Positions 26,491-40,835 of a DNA stretch of 64,000 bases are shown piece after piece. Numbering within the stretch: the first letter of the stretch is position 1; every line of letters starts with the position of its first letter. The notes under the pieces are model-generated. The model was not told the origin of the DNA, ran no database searches, and was given only the letters and a program-made list of their open reading frames with translations. The stretch is from Tubulanus polymorphus (lineage: Eukaryota; Nemertea; Palaeonemertea; Tubulaniformes; Tubulanidae), in contig NC_134026.1 of assembly GCF_964204645.1 (NCBI RefSeq), positions 26,244,650 to 26,308,649 on the forward strand, in the 5' to 3' direction. The position numbers and the translations under genes are program-made.

Positions 26491-29400
26491 CTAGAAAATA
26501 TCTGGACAGTCCGCCCAATCTTGCCTAGCTTTGCAATCCCAATATTTCTTGTTAAATGAATGGATTGGGTTCCCAGTGATCGTATCGGTTTCTAATGTGA
26601 ACCACATGGGTTTATATGGTTCGATATATTTGCCTGCAAACAAATAAAGAAGAAAAGTTCATCACAGGAAAACCATTTTCATTCAGAAAATTTATTTCAC
26701 AAACTGTACATACCCTCTGCAGCAGCTTTCTCAGTCTCAGATTCTCGTTTCCTTCTAACAGCTCGTTGTTTCTCTTCTAATCGCATTTTCTCTTTGTTTG
26801 CCTCGTCCCATTTTCCATCCTCCATAAATCGTTGATCAGGTCGCAATCGACAATCAGTCGGTGCTACACCATCCTCTAACTCATTTAACTCAATAGCCAT
26901 TGTGGTAAAGTAGTACATTTTCTCATTACCAGGTCTGCAAGTAAGTGATATTAAATTGCTTTTTATATTCAAGTTGGTTCTTAAATCGAAAAGTATTTGA
27001 ATTACAGATTGAATACTAACGGAGGCATTCTTCGTTTCCATAATATCTTCGATGGTCCAGTGGCTTCAAATACTGGCTTGCCTTTACTCGAATCGGAACT
27101 CTGAATCACAGGAGCTCCTTCAATCTTGTCATCCCACGTTCCATTCACATACCACTTGGCTTCACCTTCGGCATTTGTTATCACACCAGTTACCTACAAA
27201 TGAAATCAAAGATATAAATGAATGAATGATAACTTTTCATTTCAATTTTCAAATCTTTACTGAACATACCTTTCTGGGAGGCTCCCTAGAGAAATAACTA
27301 TAGGCCGAATATTTCAAGTGGCAGATATCACCATTCTTATGATTATGAATGTCCATTTCACCGTGATGATCAACCCACAAACGACCAACGATGATGTTAT
27401 GCACCGTTGATGTTACTTTACGCCACGTATAATGATTACCGGACTTCTTGAAGACTAGATGAGCAATACCTGAGATATACATAAGAGAAAACATGACACA
27501 TTTCAACCTAATATTCGACTAAAAAGCAATTCAAGTCAATTCTGGTAGGATACATACCCAGTGGAATAATTTGAAGATATTTCCCCCTAAATTTACTTGA
27601 CATAGTAAATTCTTGCCACAACATCCAACCTCGACCTTCTGTATACTGAGCAGCAGTTGGTGGATGGTGGCTTACCTGCAAAACACATCAAACCTCAATA
27701 TACCATGAAAAGTACACCAGAGCTTTATCTGAGAAAACACTTAGTTTCAATTGCTTGGTTCATAAAATGAAATGATCACCTGTTCTGCTACGGCTCTCCA
27801 ACCCATATCATCAGTCCTATCACATTCATATGTTTCACCGAGTAAAGGATTAAATGGTTTACTAGTCCTGTGCGTTGTTGTGGAGTATGAAGATACCGTG
27901 AATGCTGCTACATATGCAGCCTGTTCACAGGCATCTTCGCATAATGCTGCTTTATCCAAGCATTCAGAATATTCGAAATCTTCTGTCAATCTTTGGAGCA
28001 TAGATAAAGGCTCACTGAAATTTACCTGAAGATAGATTGAATATATTTTGATTCTATTCGAACATAATCAACACGACCTCGAAAACTATATTGGGAATAC
28101 ATACAGGCATAGGTATTTTTGAGAGATCTCTACCAATACAGTTCTTCATTATTCCCCAAAGATTAATACTAAAGCTTGGCTTCTCCATGATAACAGCCCT
28201 TCTTTTACGTTTCACTGTATTTCCGAATTTACTGATAGATCCAGGAGTGCCAGGCATTTCCCCACTTTTGAATGAGCGTGTACTATCTTGGCTAGGAGTC
28301 TTCCGATGGCGACTCTGTCAATAAAATAAAAAAGAAAATTGTTTACCTTTGTATTGTACAATAATGTTATTGTATACTATTATAGCAATCCTGGATAATT
28401 CACCTTAAGTTTTTTGTCTTTACGTTGGATAACTTTTGCCGTGGGACCAGGCTCATCCATATCTGAACTAGTATCGGTGTCCATGTCACTGTGTACCTCC
28501 ATATCAGCTCGCCTACAATAAGCAAATTTGGAATATCAGATCCAACAGAACTATCAATGAATCTATCCTTACTACGGATTGATAGTTTTTCTAAAGAAAT
28601 AATGAACTAACCCTTCGACGGGCAATGCAACTTTGAATATTTCAGCTCCATCCTCATTTTGTTCTGGTGCATCATAGAACTCATCTTCATCATCATCCGA
28701 CAATGGTGGTCCACCTTTTAACACAAAGCATAAACTATACATATTCCAAAACCTTGTCTCAAAATCTAATAATACAGACACATACTTCCTACTCCGTTAC
28801 ATGAAAATACAGGCATTGTTTGAGTTTGTTGAGATTCAATAGTTCAATAAAAAAATGTATAGCCAGATTTGGTTTGTCAATCTTATACAATTGTAATTCC
28901 AATGAAATATGACACATGTAATAGACGTGTCCTCGACATTTACAATCATCATGTATCATGCGTAATAAAGATAATTGCTCTAAAAACTAGAAATTGACCT
29001 TAATCAATATTTATTGATCGAGACATAAGACATTTGGATGCGTGTATCATTACCTACCATCAGATTCAACTTTATTAAGATTGACAGCAGCCAGAGATTT
29101 TCTTGCCCTCTTTTCTAATGAACTGTGCTGTCTGGCGATCTCTTCGACCATTTCTTCCAAGCGCAAACGCTGGTCATGTTCATGTTGTAGCATTCGTTGC
29201 CAGCGTTTTCCTTGTGCTTGAGCAAGGTCCAAATAGTCAGCACAAGCCTGCAATGATTACAAATAAGAAGTGTTATTATACATAATAATGACTGGTGATT
29301 AGCTTAGAATAAGTAAGCCTCTTAAATGTTGATTCTATTTTCAGAAATATTATCACGCTGAATAAATTAACTTGAATATAGATGAACATATATCCAAATT

Positions 29401-32400
29401 ACATACATCAAAGCATTCATGCATTGATCATCAAACAATAAAATTGAATTAATTAGTCAAAATTACATTATCAGCATCTGTGATATAGGGTTTCATGCAT
29501 ATGGATATATATATATATATAACTGTGTACGACAGAAACAAAAGCAGTTACCTATAACTACCATTAGCAAAATAATAATCATTCGCTAGGAAAATTGGCC
29601 GAAATATCATTTTCGAATGTAAAAAATATGACCTGGAATCATGGAGCATTAGCTCTGATACTGCTATATGTTTTAGGAATGATGACAGACCAAGTCCGTA
29701 TAAGCGGGGAGGTCACAGCCAGTACAAAGCTTATTGTCAAGTGAACTTTGGCACGTGTGTCATATTTGTTTTACAATCAGCCCACACATTGATATGGAAT
29801 TTGATTTTAGATCTGAAGTATATTCCCAACAGAGGGGCAATAAATGAAATTGTCTTGCAATTGAGAGATGGATGGTGGTCTAGGCTACTGCTCGGGAACT
29901 GTCCGTTTTAACTTACGTTGATCATAGCGGTAGAAGTGATGCGGAATAAAGTCGCTCGTTCATTGATGGCTTTGATTTTTGAAGCAGTGTCTGTCGCGTT
30001 GTCGAGCAACTCCACCTCGGACAGCGATCTCTGTAAAGCGGCGCCATGTTTCACGATCAGCTCGTTACACGTGTTCAAATCTTCCAGTTTCGAACTGAGG
30101 GTCCGCAGAATGTTCTGAATTTCATTCTTGTCCGGTTGATTCGGCACTTCTTCACCGTCTTCTTCATCTGTGAGGACAATGACTGAGATATATGAACAGA
30201 TTAGCTTCGTTTACAACATTGACACCACCACACATACAGCAATATCTACCAAACATCACCCATCAAGTTAAGCGAATTGCTCTCATGAGCAGTTTTTCTC
30301 TGAAAGTGGTTTGATCTGTATCAAATTATCATCACGATAACTGCTTTGTGAATTCATGAATTTTTTGTCATATACATTAACGCTATGGTATATCTAATCT
30401 TTCTTGAAAACGATGTTTGGTATTTTGATTCATTCATGCTATTAGTATTTGTTATGTATGGACCCTATTCATTACCCAACCCACAAGTAGCAATGCATAA
30501 ATGTACACCGGGACATTACAAAGAAATGTTGCGAAGATAGATCCAATAATCTGTAAACACATGTTGCAGACACATTGATTTAAGTATCATCTACATATTG
30601 ATTCGATTGATTAATTTGATTTCACGTTCTCAATCTAAGCAAATCACATAGTTGTATTGACTAAGAATCCAAAACAAAAAAGCATTAAGCTTAGGTGAAC
30701 AGCAATAACATAGAAACCAAGCTCTAATCATCACATTCTGATTTCTCTCTCTCTCTGACAATTCATCTAGCTAAAAATCCATACATCAGGTAAAATTGCA
30801 TCATATCCACTAAAAAGGGGGATGCTTATGTACTTTAGGAGAGAGTACCTCCATATAGCCTAAACAATATCTCAATGAATGTGCAAGAGATTGTTTGAAA
30901 ATACTCCTAACAAATACAGGATAGAAACAGTTGAAGTGTGCTCACCACCAAATCTGTGAATGACAAGACATCAATGCCGAGGAGACAGGAAGGCACAACT
31001 GATACAATATCTAGTGAATAATCCAAATAACATCCTCTCTCAGTTCAGACGAATCTTACCAACGTCGTAAGTACTTTCAGTATAACGTCTGGGACAAAGT
31101 TGTCGGCAACGGCAGTGCATAAAGAAATATAGAAACAGTGTGCAAACACTGTATACACCGCAATATTCCATACACCTTATCATTCTGATTATATCAGAAA
31201 AATTGAAAATTGGTGAAAAATCGAGCATACATTGAGATTCTTAAATCAGTTCAGGAACCGGTGACCTAGTCAATCCTGAATTAAATCTCATTTAAAAACG
31301 TTGATGGAAAATGAATGGTATGTTTTTCAGTCAAAACCCAAACACAGGAACATCCTGGATGGATGGTTGATCCATATACTGGAGTAGTTAGCTAATATAA
31401 TCACACAGTCGATTTACATCCGCCACGCTGATTTTTATGAAGAAACCATAAAAAAATCTATGGTATACAAAAATCCATTCTTCATACATAGCAGAATATG
31501 CACATATCCGCAATATTAACTGGAGTAACCTTCATTCTCCGGATAATTCGCCAACTGATATGATCACTAGCTATCCTTACACGTACGAAGGGCCTGGCTC
31601 ATACTAATTAATTTATTTCCAATAAATCATATTCTCTCGATGATTCGGTATAATTCCAGCATGTCTACGACAACGATGACGACCATCTTTCTACACCCAT
31701 TATCAGATCATTGGAATAAACGAAACATTCAGTTTCCTGAACTGAAATAATTGACTCCATTTATACCAGCGCTAGATCGCAATAACAACACAAAGCTTAA
31801 ACTATGATTCCTGATGCACTGTATTTCAGTATTCCTTGAATGACGATTCAATGTCTGCCGATTGGTTAAATACACAGTCGATGTCGCGTGTCGCGCAGAA
31901 AAACACGAATTAAATAAAACATAACCAGCATACGACATCAATAGGTGTAACATGACTGCAGAAAACTGCCACTGGGTGAACTGACTGACTTCCATCATTT
32001 CACCGAATTATCATATATAAGTATGGTATCAAATGCCAAATGCATCCGCGCATACATAGTTTCAGGATTGAGAAGAGAAACGATCTAAAAACCTTCCAAA
32101 ACATTCATCTTCATTAAGAGAGAGAAACCAAAAAAAAATATCGTTAACGTAAATATTCAATCACTCTAAATCAACACAAAATAACCGTTTAATGACATAT
32201 GATTTAATAGTTTGATTATGTATAGGATACATTGTATATGAAGAATCACACAATCTGTAGCTTAGAACAAATAATTCTATATGAAACGATGACTCATCTA
32301 TGTGACCACCCGGAGGCAGTTAAATACAGAAAAATCAATTTGTTCAAAAAGAGTAGTTATAATGTATCAATCCAAGTATATCAAAGAATCCGTCATATTG

Positions 32401-34508
32401 TTCTTAATTTCGCTTTAGGTTCGTTTCGAATGTAGATGTGAAATATGCCCTTAGAATATTTTACTCTTATTACGCGATACATGAAGTCAACAAAGAATGT
32501 GTCACTTTTTGATGTCGGAAACCGAAAAAGCAATATACTCGTGGAAATGGTAACTTGCGATCAGTAGCAGAACGGAGTTTTATTTTTTCTTAATCGTGCA
32601 AATATTTTATCACGTAGGAACATGGAAGTTCCGAGGTACCGAGTATTTAACAGTTAATAACTCAGATGATTATATCACATGTTTACCCATCATCACGTGA
32701 ATCATGCCATTAACGGTTACAGCAACTAGTTTTTATTACGCACTAAATCTGAGGTTTTGTATGAACTTGGAGTCAGGTCAACAATTGTCAATCATTATGG
32801 GATAGCTGTTAAATGGCAAGTTATACCGGGAAATGTCCAATAGAGACGAGTAGTATGTAGAGGAATGCTTAAAACGACATCATTTACAGATACATAAAAA
32901 AACCAACAAATTCCACCAGGTATGAATCGGCAAACTTGATCAGACAATTTTGCAAGCTGATGCATTTATAGGCAAGCGCAATGACGAGGGGCCACCTGTT
33001 ACCATTTCAGCTCTACATATAAACATATACACTGGAGACAAATATACGCTTTTCTGATATTACCCCTCTAATAACCTCTAAAACGGTGGGTAAAACATAT
33101 TTGCGATACGCCGGAAAGTCCCTTTATAGGCAATAAAAATGCCAAAGTAGAAGCTATTTAGACAAGCCTTGGAGAGAAGAATGGTCTAAAATACCATTAC
33201 AGCAATCGAGAGCTAGACTAGAAAAATATCCACCTGACTGTTACGTTCAGGTAGTTCCATAGTCAATTTGTGGTAATCCATTTCTCTATCACCTAAATGA
33301 GATTTAACAGATGCTACAAATTATATGATTTTGAAAAGCTAAATTTGAAAATTTCATCATGCGTAATTTTTTCCTCGTCTATAAAGCCACTGGTGAAGAC
33401 AGACCCGGGAACCTGGAAATTATAGCTGGATGAATTCAGAGTTATAGAAACAATAATATCCAAACTATAGCAGCTAAAAACTAAAAGAACTGGGAAGAGA
33501 ATTTTGTTGTTTAAGAAGCAGAAACATTGCACCATGCAAGCAGGTACGCAAATAGTGTCTACTTAAACAACTTACATGCTTCACGGGATATGAAAAGAAA
33601 ATTTGAATCTATGGTAAATATATGAGAAGGTAAAAATATGAACTCTTTCTAACATTGACAGAACTCGAGAAATGATGAACTCTTTCTACCATTTTGATAA
33701 CAGAACTTGAGAAATGATCATTCAAGGAAGAGACACAACTTCTAACAGGTTTTTCCCTGACTTCTAGAAATTATTCACTTGTACTATACTGGCTTGGAGG
33801 AATTGTGAGGATCAGAATACAAGCCTTATTCCTCTGGATTTGTAACGGGGCACACACATACAAAACATACAACCTAGAGAGGTAAACATACCTGATGATA
33901 TCAAATTTATCGCTTTCGTTTTTGCTAGTTCAAGGGCTGTTACCCATCTCTGGCGTTCCACTTCTGAGCTGGCTCGAAGGTGGAAACTCTGCGTTCCCCC
34001 GTTGGAGATAACCAATCCACACGAATCTTCTATATGTATAAATGCATTTGCTAGGTTCAGAGTACCACGACAAGTGTGGGCCATCTCTGCTTGATTTCTG
34101 AAATAGGATAAACATATCTATAAAATACAGGTGAAATGCAATGGAATGCAACGGCCCTCCACGAAGGTGTTGCAATACAGCATTTGTTTTGTGTAGGCCT
34201 AGTCCATGCATGCATACCTCATAGAATGAGGTACACGAAGTAAGAGGAAGGTGCATTCATTCTCAAATTAGCCAGGCTGGGTTGACATGAAAATGACAGG
34301 AAAGAATGGATAGGATAGGCTGTGCCTGTGGTGTGGATGGAAGTCGAGACTCGAGTCGAGGAGGAAAAAATGTAGTGTCAAACCTGTAGTATGATAGTAA
34401 TCCATTTTGGAGGACAAACCAGCGCTTCTGGTAACCTTTTATGTAATTAGTCCACTTATAGAGCCAGCCCTTGTATTGATCCGATTGATTGTGCTTTGCT
34501 TCAGACAT
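26491..34508 (-). CDS. OSBP: Oxysterol-binding protein (ER-Golgi sterol/PI4P exchanger)
   Basis: Thirteen in-phase exons (34508-34384, 34097-33892, 30167-29917, 29247-29058, 28714-28612, 28512-28404, 28314-28105, 28025-27780, 27675-27558, 27469-27270, 27193-27021, 26934-26714, 26633-26491) encode about 764 residues (human 807). The PH domain (about 10-105) begins with [20 protein letters not shown]; it binds PI4P on Golgi membrane. A central helical region (about 115-255) follows. The FFAT motif EFYDAPE (269-275), preceded by an acidic run, docks to ER VAP proteins. The lipid-transfer ORD runs from about 330 to the end; the family signature EQVSHHPP (479-486) is split by an intron after EQ. 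The C-terminus DWADCPDIF matches the family. The protein lacks the Gly/Ala-rich N-terminal extension of human OSBP; the ATG is directly followed by the PH domain. Intron 2 is 3.7 kb. Shares a promoter region with MZT2. Confidence 0.97.
30168..33891. other. large OSBP intron 2
   Basis: 3.7 kb between the PH-domain exon and the next exon. The flanking exons join in phase 1 and align to human OSBP without a gap, so no coding exon is missing. I see no separate gene inside; it contains a CT run near 30745 and the tandem duplication at 33640-33718. Confidence 0.7.
33640..33718. repeat. imperfect tandem duplication (~37/42 bp)
   Basis: A unit starting GAACTCTTTCTA and ending GAGAAATGAT occurs at 33640-33676 and again at 33677-33718 with a small internal insertion. 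Intronic (OSBP intron 2). Confidence 0.85.
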
Positions 34509-35058
34509 TTTGGGGGCGAAAATGAATATGATTTTCCGGCAACATTTGCAAGGGAACAGGAAGTAACAAAATGGCTGTAGATTATTGTCACATCAGTTAT
34601 TACAAAGGTCATTGCTACATCATTTTCTCTGATTTTCTTTTATCCATTGTAATAGAACAATTCGGAATCATTTGATATAATTTTCATTACTTTAAAATTT
34701 CTCGTGAAACTGAATATAATCGTCAATATGCTATTGATATGACTATTAATTGTTGTCACATAGATTTTGTTTCAAAATGGCCGCCTGACTGTTCAGTTTT
34801 CGAGTTTTCATTAGAAACACTCAGTTTTAGCGATTTTAACTGCTTGGCTAGAGAGTTTACAAATTTTTAGATAGTTTCTTAGTAAGTTCTTTAGTGTCTT
34901 GATTTAAATTCTTACTTTCACGGTTATGTTATTTATCATTCATCAAAAAATGATTAAATAATCATTGAAATTTGGAATTCTATACGTAAGTGCCACCTGG
35001 TGGTAGAATATGTAAATAAATGTAACATCGATCTTTTCAGGGATACAGAACCAGTGTG
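34509..35058. promoter_or_regulatory. head-to-head promoter region, OSBP / MZT2
   Basis: The OSBP start codon (minus, 34508) and the MZT2 start codon (plus, 35059) are 550 bp apart and divergent. The cttttcag just before 35041 suggests that the MZT2 start codon lies in exon 2 with an untranslated exon upstream. No TATA box is clear. Inferred from arrangement. Confidence 0.45.
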
Positions 35059-35512
35059 ATGACGACTCCAACTCCACAAGCTCAGATTGCCAAATCTCAA
35101 ACGATGAAATTTACTTTGCTTAGTAAAAATGTATTGAGTGCAGATGAAGCAGAATTGTATGAATTGGGTCATCTCGCTGGAGTTGTGATGGATCCAAATC
35201 TCTTCAAGTATGTTTCATTATTATCTTTTTATTCCGCGCTTATTTTGAGAGTGAAGCATGAATCCGCATAATATTTCTATTTACAGGATTGTATTGGACC
35301 TGTTGAAGATGAACATTGCTCCTACGGTGATAATGCAAATGTTGAAATCGATTCGTAATCAAAAACGTGCGAAAAAAGACGTTGCTAGTCGATCACAGAG
35401 CGTTGTTACAGTTCAATCAGCTGGATCAATGGAGTTCTCTGGAAATGTAATTAAACGTATTCGACCTCCATCTAGGGCTCGATCTGAGAAAACAGACTCT
35501 GATAGATCATGA
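35059..35512 (+). CDS. MZT2: Mitotic-spindle organizing protein 2 (MOZART2)
   Basis: Two exons (35059-35207 and 35287-35512, joined in phase 2) encode 124 residues. MOZART2 is a small subunit of the gamma-tubulin ring complex; it binds N-terminal regions of gamma-tubulin complex proteins and CDK5RAP2-type activators at microtubule-organising centres. The conserved core is at about residues 22-72: VLSADEAELYELGHLAG, MDPNLFKIVLDLLKMNIAP and IMQMLKSIRNQKRA, matching the human VLSTEEMELYELAQAAG..IDPDVFKILVDLLKLNVAP pattern. The Ser/Arg/Lys-rich C-terminal tail is variable in the family. The ATG at 35059 is chosen because it follows an acceptor; the codon just before it is GTG, not a start. Confidence 0.95.
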
Positions 35513-35573
35513 GATTGACCATTTTTATGAACTAAACATTTTCAACTTTGAATGCATTTTAATTGCTCTGCGG

Positions 35574-35579
35574 AATAAA
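35574..35579 (+). terminator. poly(A) signal of MZT2
   Basis: AATAAA 62 nt after the MZT2 stop codon, the nearest canonical hexamer. Confidence 0.65.
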
Positions 35580-36499
35580 ATATCATCCCCTTTCAACAGG
35601 AATATATATATTTTTTTAGTGTAAATAAATTATATAAAAGAAGTTTGCAGTTTTAGTTTTATCATATTTTGATTGTAGCCAGTCTGGCCTATATGACGGG
35701 TTTCCTTGTTTCACATGTCTTTATTGCTAGGTAACGCGTAGCCTTGTTGTTTCACATTTTCCAGCTATCAAGTGTGTTTTTGATACACACTGGCGATTGT
35801 AATACTACTTTATGTGGTTTGGTGATCCAGAATTTTAATTTCGTTGTAGAGACCATCTTAATGTCTCAAACTTATTGAAAAGTGAAAAAGTGAAGCACCT
35901 GGAAATAATAACTAAATTGTTTTGTGTCTAAAAATGAGATCATTTATTCTAGCACATAGTAGTGGTGAAAAACAAAATCCAAGAAAACAGTACAGCAGTT
36001 GAATAGTATGACCACATGAACAATTAACTCTGTAACAAATGTAGATTCTTCTGGTCAAACCTTATTACATCTATGAGGTCTAAAATCATAACATTATATC
36101 ATTTATGTAGAGTAGTTGATAGTTTGTGTTCTCCCACAAGCATTACACAAAGAAGAATGAATTTCCGTTGAAACCGGTTTGGTTTTAAAACAATCTATTA
36201 AAACTTTAATAAATAACAGATGACTATTTGTTCAGCACATTTTGTAGTATCACAAAAGTAAGGGAAAATCATGAAGTATAGTTTAACCTTTAACAGTCCA
36301 GCTAAGGTAGTAGTTGTACATTTCAGTTTTACCTTCACCAGGTTATAGAAAGAGTCTACAGCTCTATCTTGTATTGATAATCCATTTCCAATATTTTTTG
36401 CCCAGGGAAACCCAACCAGGATCCCAGATATGCCCTCAATAAATGTAAAACCAACTGATGTATTGAGCGACAATACATAATATATGTCAGAAATCAAGA
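35580..36499. other. convergent interval MZT2 / AACS
   Basis: About 0.9 kb, mostly probable AACS 3' untranslated sequence (minus). A minus-strand AATAAA (TTTATT on plus) lies near 35942. The 99-codon open frame at 36198-36497 ends just beyond the AACS stop and shows no domain; I do not call it. Confidence 0.5.
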
Positions 36500-39400
36500 T
36501 TAGAATCCTTGCAATTCAGGAATATTATCATACAGATCAAGTGATTCTGGATTTGAATATGCTCCTCTTTGTGTAACTTTCATGCCAGCTAAGATCTTAC
36601 GAATGGCTACTTCAACTTTTTTCCCACTGACAGTGTACTGAAATTAAGACAGAAAATTTGTTGATTTTATAGAACTTCGACATTAAGTTTGATATTATAT
36701 TCATAGTCATACCGGAATATCCTGGATTTGAAGAATGACTGATGGTACATGTCTAGCTGATAACTGCAGACGAATATTAGTCCTCAAACGCTTCACAAGA
36801 TCTTCATTAAATGGACTTCCATCGACCATTTTAATGAACAACACAACCCGTTCTTCCATACCATCCTTACTACGTTGACTGACGCATACACTGTCATCTA
36901 TCTCTTTAAAAGTCTCAACTACATAAGAAATTTAAGTGTTATATGATGTAATTGAATCATCATTCAATTGACAATTCAAAATTCTTAGATTCTTTGAAAC
37001 ATACCAATGTTATAAATTTCAGCACTACCAAATCGAACACCGTTGGGGTTCAATGTTCCATCACTGAAATAAAATACAATCATATTGGTATCGTAGATGT
37101 ATCAATTACTGTATTCATATTCAACAAATGTAAGCAAATTACCTTCTTCCTAACATAAGAATACCTCCTGTTTGAGAACTAATTGAACAGAAGTCACCAT
37201 GAGCCCAAACACCAGGAAATTTACTGAAATAGGCTTTCTTGTATAACGCGTTTTCCTCATCATTCCAGAATGAAGTCGGCATCGAAGGAAAGGGCTTGAG
37301 ACAAACCAATTCTCCACTTTCATCGAGTAGGGATTTACCTACAGTGTTAAATCAATGAAGATATATTATATTATAAAAAGTATGTATGTAATAGTTAAAC
37401 CGAATGGAATGTAATTCTAACCTCCTTCGTCCCAACATTCTATGGCCATTCCGAGGTGACGACTTTGGATTTCACCACGATAAACCGGGACATTCCAGTT
37501 CTGTCCCATAAAACAGGCAATTATATCAGTACCCCCTGAAAAACATGTACAATTATACATTGATTACCAGAGACATAGCAGTGTAAAGAACAGAGTTTGC
37601 ATTGAGGTATTTTACCCGAGATTGATCCAACGAGTAAATCTTTCTTGATATCGCAGTAGATATAATCAAAGGTTTGTGGTTTCAGTGGAGATCCAGTTGA
37701 GAGAATAGTATGAAGACTGGTCAGTTTGTGGGTTTTCACTAAAACATAAGACAATTTCAACACTTGATTATCCTCTGCGCATATGCAAATAGTTTTGGGA
37801 TTGACAATATGAATGTATATTTTTGTACATACTTGGTTTGATGCCTTTTTCATCAAGTACAGCCAGCCATTTTGCCCCTGTACCCAAAACAGTAATGCTG
37901 TAAATGAATGACAAAGACATAAGAAAAAATGTATATCTATATACATGTATCGGGTAAGTAATTGTTTTTCCAAATTACCCAATCTTGTCAACAAGGTCCC
38001 ACAGTACTGTAGCACTGGGAACCAGTGGTGAACCATCATAGCAGACTATTGCACTACCAACAGCTAAACATGTCACAAGCCAATTCCACATCATCCAACC
38101 ACTCTGGAAATAGAAATAAAATATGCTACGGGTGATGACTTCCTGAGCTGAAGATGATGCAAGAAATCATCTCTGCTTCATTTATACCGTTGTATAATAC
38201 ATCATTATATCATCTCTGTTCATGTTTCCTTGTAGCATGTGCTCTTCTAAATGTTTCATCAATGTGCCCTGTAAATAATACAACATCATTTAAATCTGAC
38301 TGGTGCACATTAAATCTTTCAATACATTTTAGTATAAGATGCAATTGACTTACCCCTGCTGAATGCACCATACACTTTGGAACCCCTGTTGTTCCAGATG
38401 AATACATTATAAATAATGGATGATTAAACGGTAATTGTTCGAATACTAATTCAGGCTCGTCACCATTTTTATCTAATCCCATTTCAAGAAACTCATCTAA
38501 GGAACAACTAGAAAATCAATTAATCAGACAAATCATTCATACACCGCCCTCATCACAAAACACATTTAGCAATAAGAAAAATCATCTAACCTATTGGGAA
38601 TAGCCGAAATGTCCATACTTGCTTCATTCACAAAGGGAATAACAACAACTTTGTTTAAGTCAGATAAACCTAGAAAATAATCAAAATTAAATATACCGGT
38701 ACTGATTATTAAAATTTGACTAAATGGCATGAATTCTATCAATAGGAATATTTTTTACCATTTGCAACCTTCAAAACTTTATCCAAGTGATTATGTGTCT
38801 TGCCATTATACTGTACAGCATTCACAGTAAAAAGCAGATTAGGACGGATTTGTGTAAAACGATCAAGAACTCCCTGTAAATACCATCTTTATGTACAAAT
38901 TTCTGTCAGAAAATCTATAACTGAATGAAATCTAACGAATCAACTTACAGTCACACCAAAGTCTGGCGAGGTAGAACTCCAAATTGCCCCTAAACTGGCT
39001 GCGGCAAGCATTGCTACTACTGCCTCAGGACAGTTAGAAATGTAACCTAAAAAAAAACAGTGATTTCTTTCATGTCGTGTGATAATCGAATTAGTTTTGT
39101 CCGATGTTATCTATGAACGAACCAACGACTCTATCTCCTTTTGCAATTCCCAGCTTTTTCATAGCTACAGCGTATTTTGCCACAAGTTTACGCAATTCGG
39201 CAAATGTTATTTGGCTCACATCTTTTCGGCCTTCACCTAGAGTGGTACAAGATACTTATTGTTATACAACAATATTGTGCATATTCATCAGATCAAACAG
39301 TATAGGAGTCTGACTAGTGAATACCTGTTGAATAAATGGCAACTCTGTCATCATTGTATCTAAGCATATTCTCCGCATAGTTCAATCTACTTCCTTCAAA

Positions 39401-40835
39401 CCACTGAGGTATTTCATCTATTTTTTTGTTTGGATCTACAACCTGAAACCAAAATACTATCTTTTCTTAACAGGGACGAAAATAGTATTGATTGATGTGA
39501 TTTCTATCAGTAATGATTCGCAACTGGAGAAAAAATCAATGATGTCAAGAATCAAGTTGCCAGTGCCATATGTTACAGTAGTTGTGAATGAAACAGACCC
39601 ATTAATCAATACCACAATTAGAATTCACTGACTACGTCAATCATATACCCACTAGGCATATAAACATATTCTGACTGACAGTACTTAGACAAACATCATT
39701 AGATAAAACAGTTGATATCCATTTGACCGAGGAATGAACTTATTTTGACTCAACTCACGACTGTGTAAAGCTGGCTCAAATGCACTGTAAAGATTTTAAA
39801 TGAACTGGTGTATCAGATAAATCTCCAATTGACAATAAACTCTGATTGAATATCAAATATTTCATCAACAGGATCATAGGCTCAAAAACTAATTGCATGC
39901 AGAAAAATCATCATGAATATAATGCATAGAACAGAGAACAATGTACCAGTAAATGCTCATTATTCAAATAAATGCTTGTATTATCATTATGGTGATAGTT
40001 TATAAAGGGTAGATAGTGAAATGCACCCATATTGTGAATACCCAGTATCTATTACGTCACATTGTCTATTCCATAGACTAGTAAGGCATAAAACCAAATA
40101 AATCATTAAAAACCAGACAGACAGGATAACCTCACTGGAAAGGTCAAGCTAGTCTTCCATGATAACATGTTGACACTGTATTGAAAAAGTCTGATATACG
40201 AAAATAGGTCTTGTACTTGTGCACTTCAATGTAATTCTTCTGAAGACACAGCATTCTCATTATAATATAGTTTGCCAGAATATTCTTGTAAGCGGATTAA
40301 ACAGGTAGCTATGTCTACACTAGATATTTGAACTTTTTGGCTAATATCTACACTAGATTAAAAAACCATGCTTATTCAAGTTCCGCCAGACAGATCTGTA
40401 CGAGACATTGTATTCAGTGAAATGTAATTAATGTTTAGCTTGAATTGTGATAACAATATGTTAAAGTAAATAATGAGAACATTTTGAAATTATTAAAAAC
40501 ATAACCCTATAAATTGCTTACCTTCTCAAATGGTTGTGAATGTATGATGTCAGCAAAGTGCCAAAACTCTTCCCAAAATACAGGATAATTTTCAATTGAC
40601 CAGTGATAGAACTCATGGTAGCTATCTTAAAAACAGAAAGAATTTAAAATACATGGAAAACATCATTGATTATCGTAATCTTTTCATATGTAATCAGGCA
40701 ATTGTTTGTTGCTTAAATACCTAATCGCAGCTGAAATTTATTGTTTATCTTCTTCCTGAATTCATCCATACGCGTTACTTGAATTTTATCAGGACACCAC
40801 ATCATTCGTGGCCCCATATCATTAGGTGCATCCAT
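36500..40835 (-). CDS. AACS: Acetoacetyl-CoA synthetase
   Basis: Cytosolic adenylate-forming enzyme that activates acetoacetate with ATP and CoA for sterol and fatty-acid synthesis. Seventeen in-phase exons (40835-40721, 40625-40522, 39442-39325, 39236-39123, 39046-38949, 38873-38759, 38669-38591, 38507-38354, 38268-38188, 38103-37979, 37897-37833, 37738-37616, 37535-37422, 37338-37143, 37063-37005, 36918-36713, 36637-36500) give 667 residues (human 672). The ATP-binding loop [10 protein letters not shown] is at 283-292. [26 protein letters not shown] (the GRSD hinge) and the C-terminal SGKKVEVA, with the lysine expected to act in adenylation, are all present. The C-terminus [13 protein letters not shown] matches the family. 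The start codon lies 18 nt after an acceptor; an untranslated exon ending at the GTAAGT donor near 41552 is likely upstream. Confidence 0.97.
39443..40521. other. AACS intron 2
   Basis: A 1.08-kb intron between in-phase exons, with no coding potential noted. It has a short repeated phrase (tctacactagat) near 40315 and 40347. Confidence 0.6.

Noticed and set aside
36198-36497. 99-codon minus-strand frame directly after AACS
   Set aside because: It lies in the probable AACS 3' untranslated region, follows the family-correct AACS stop codon and has no domain.
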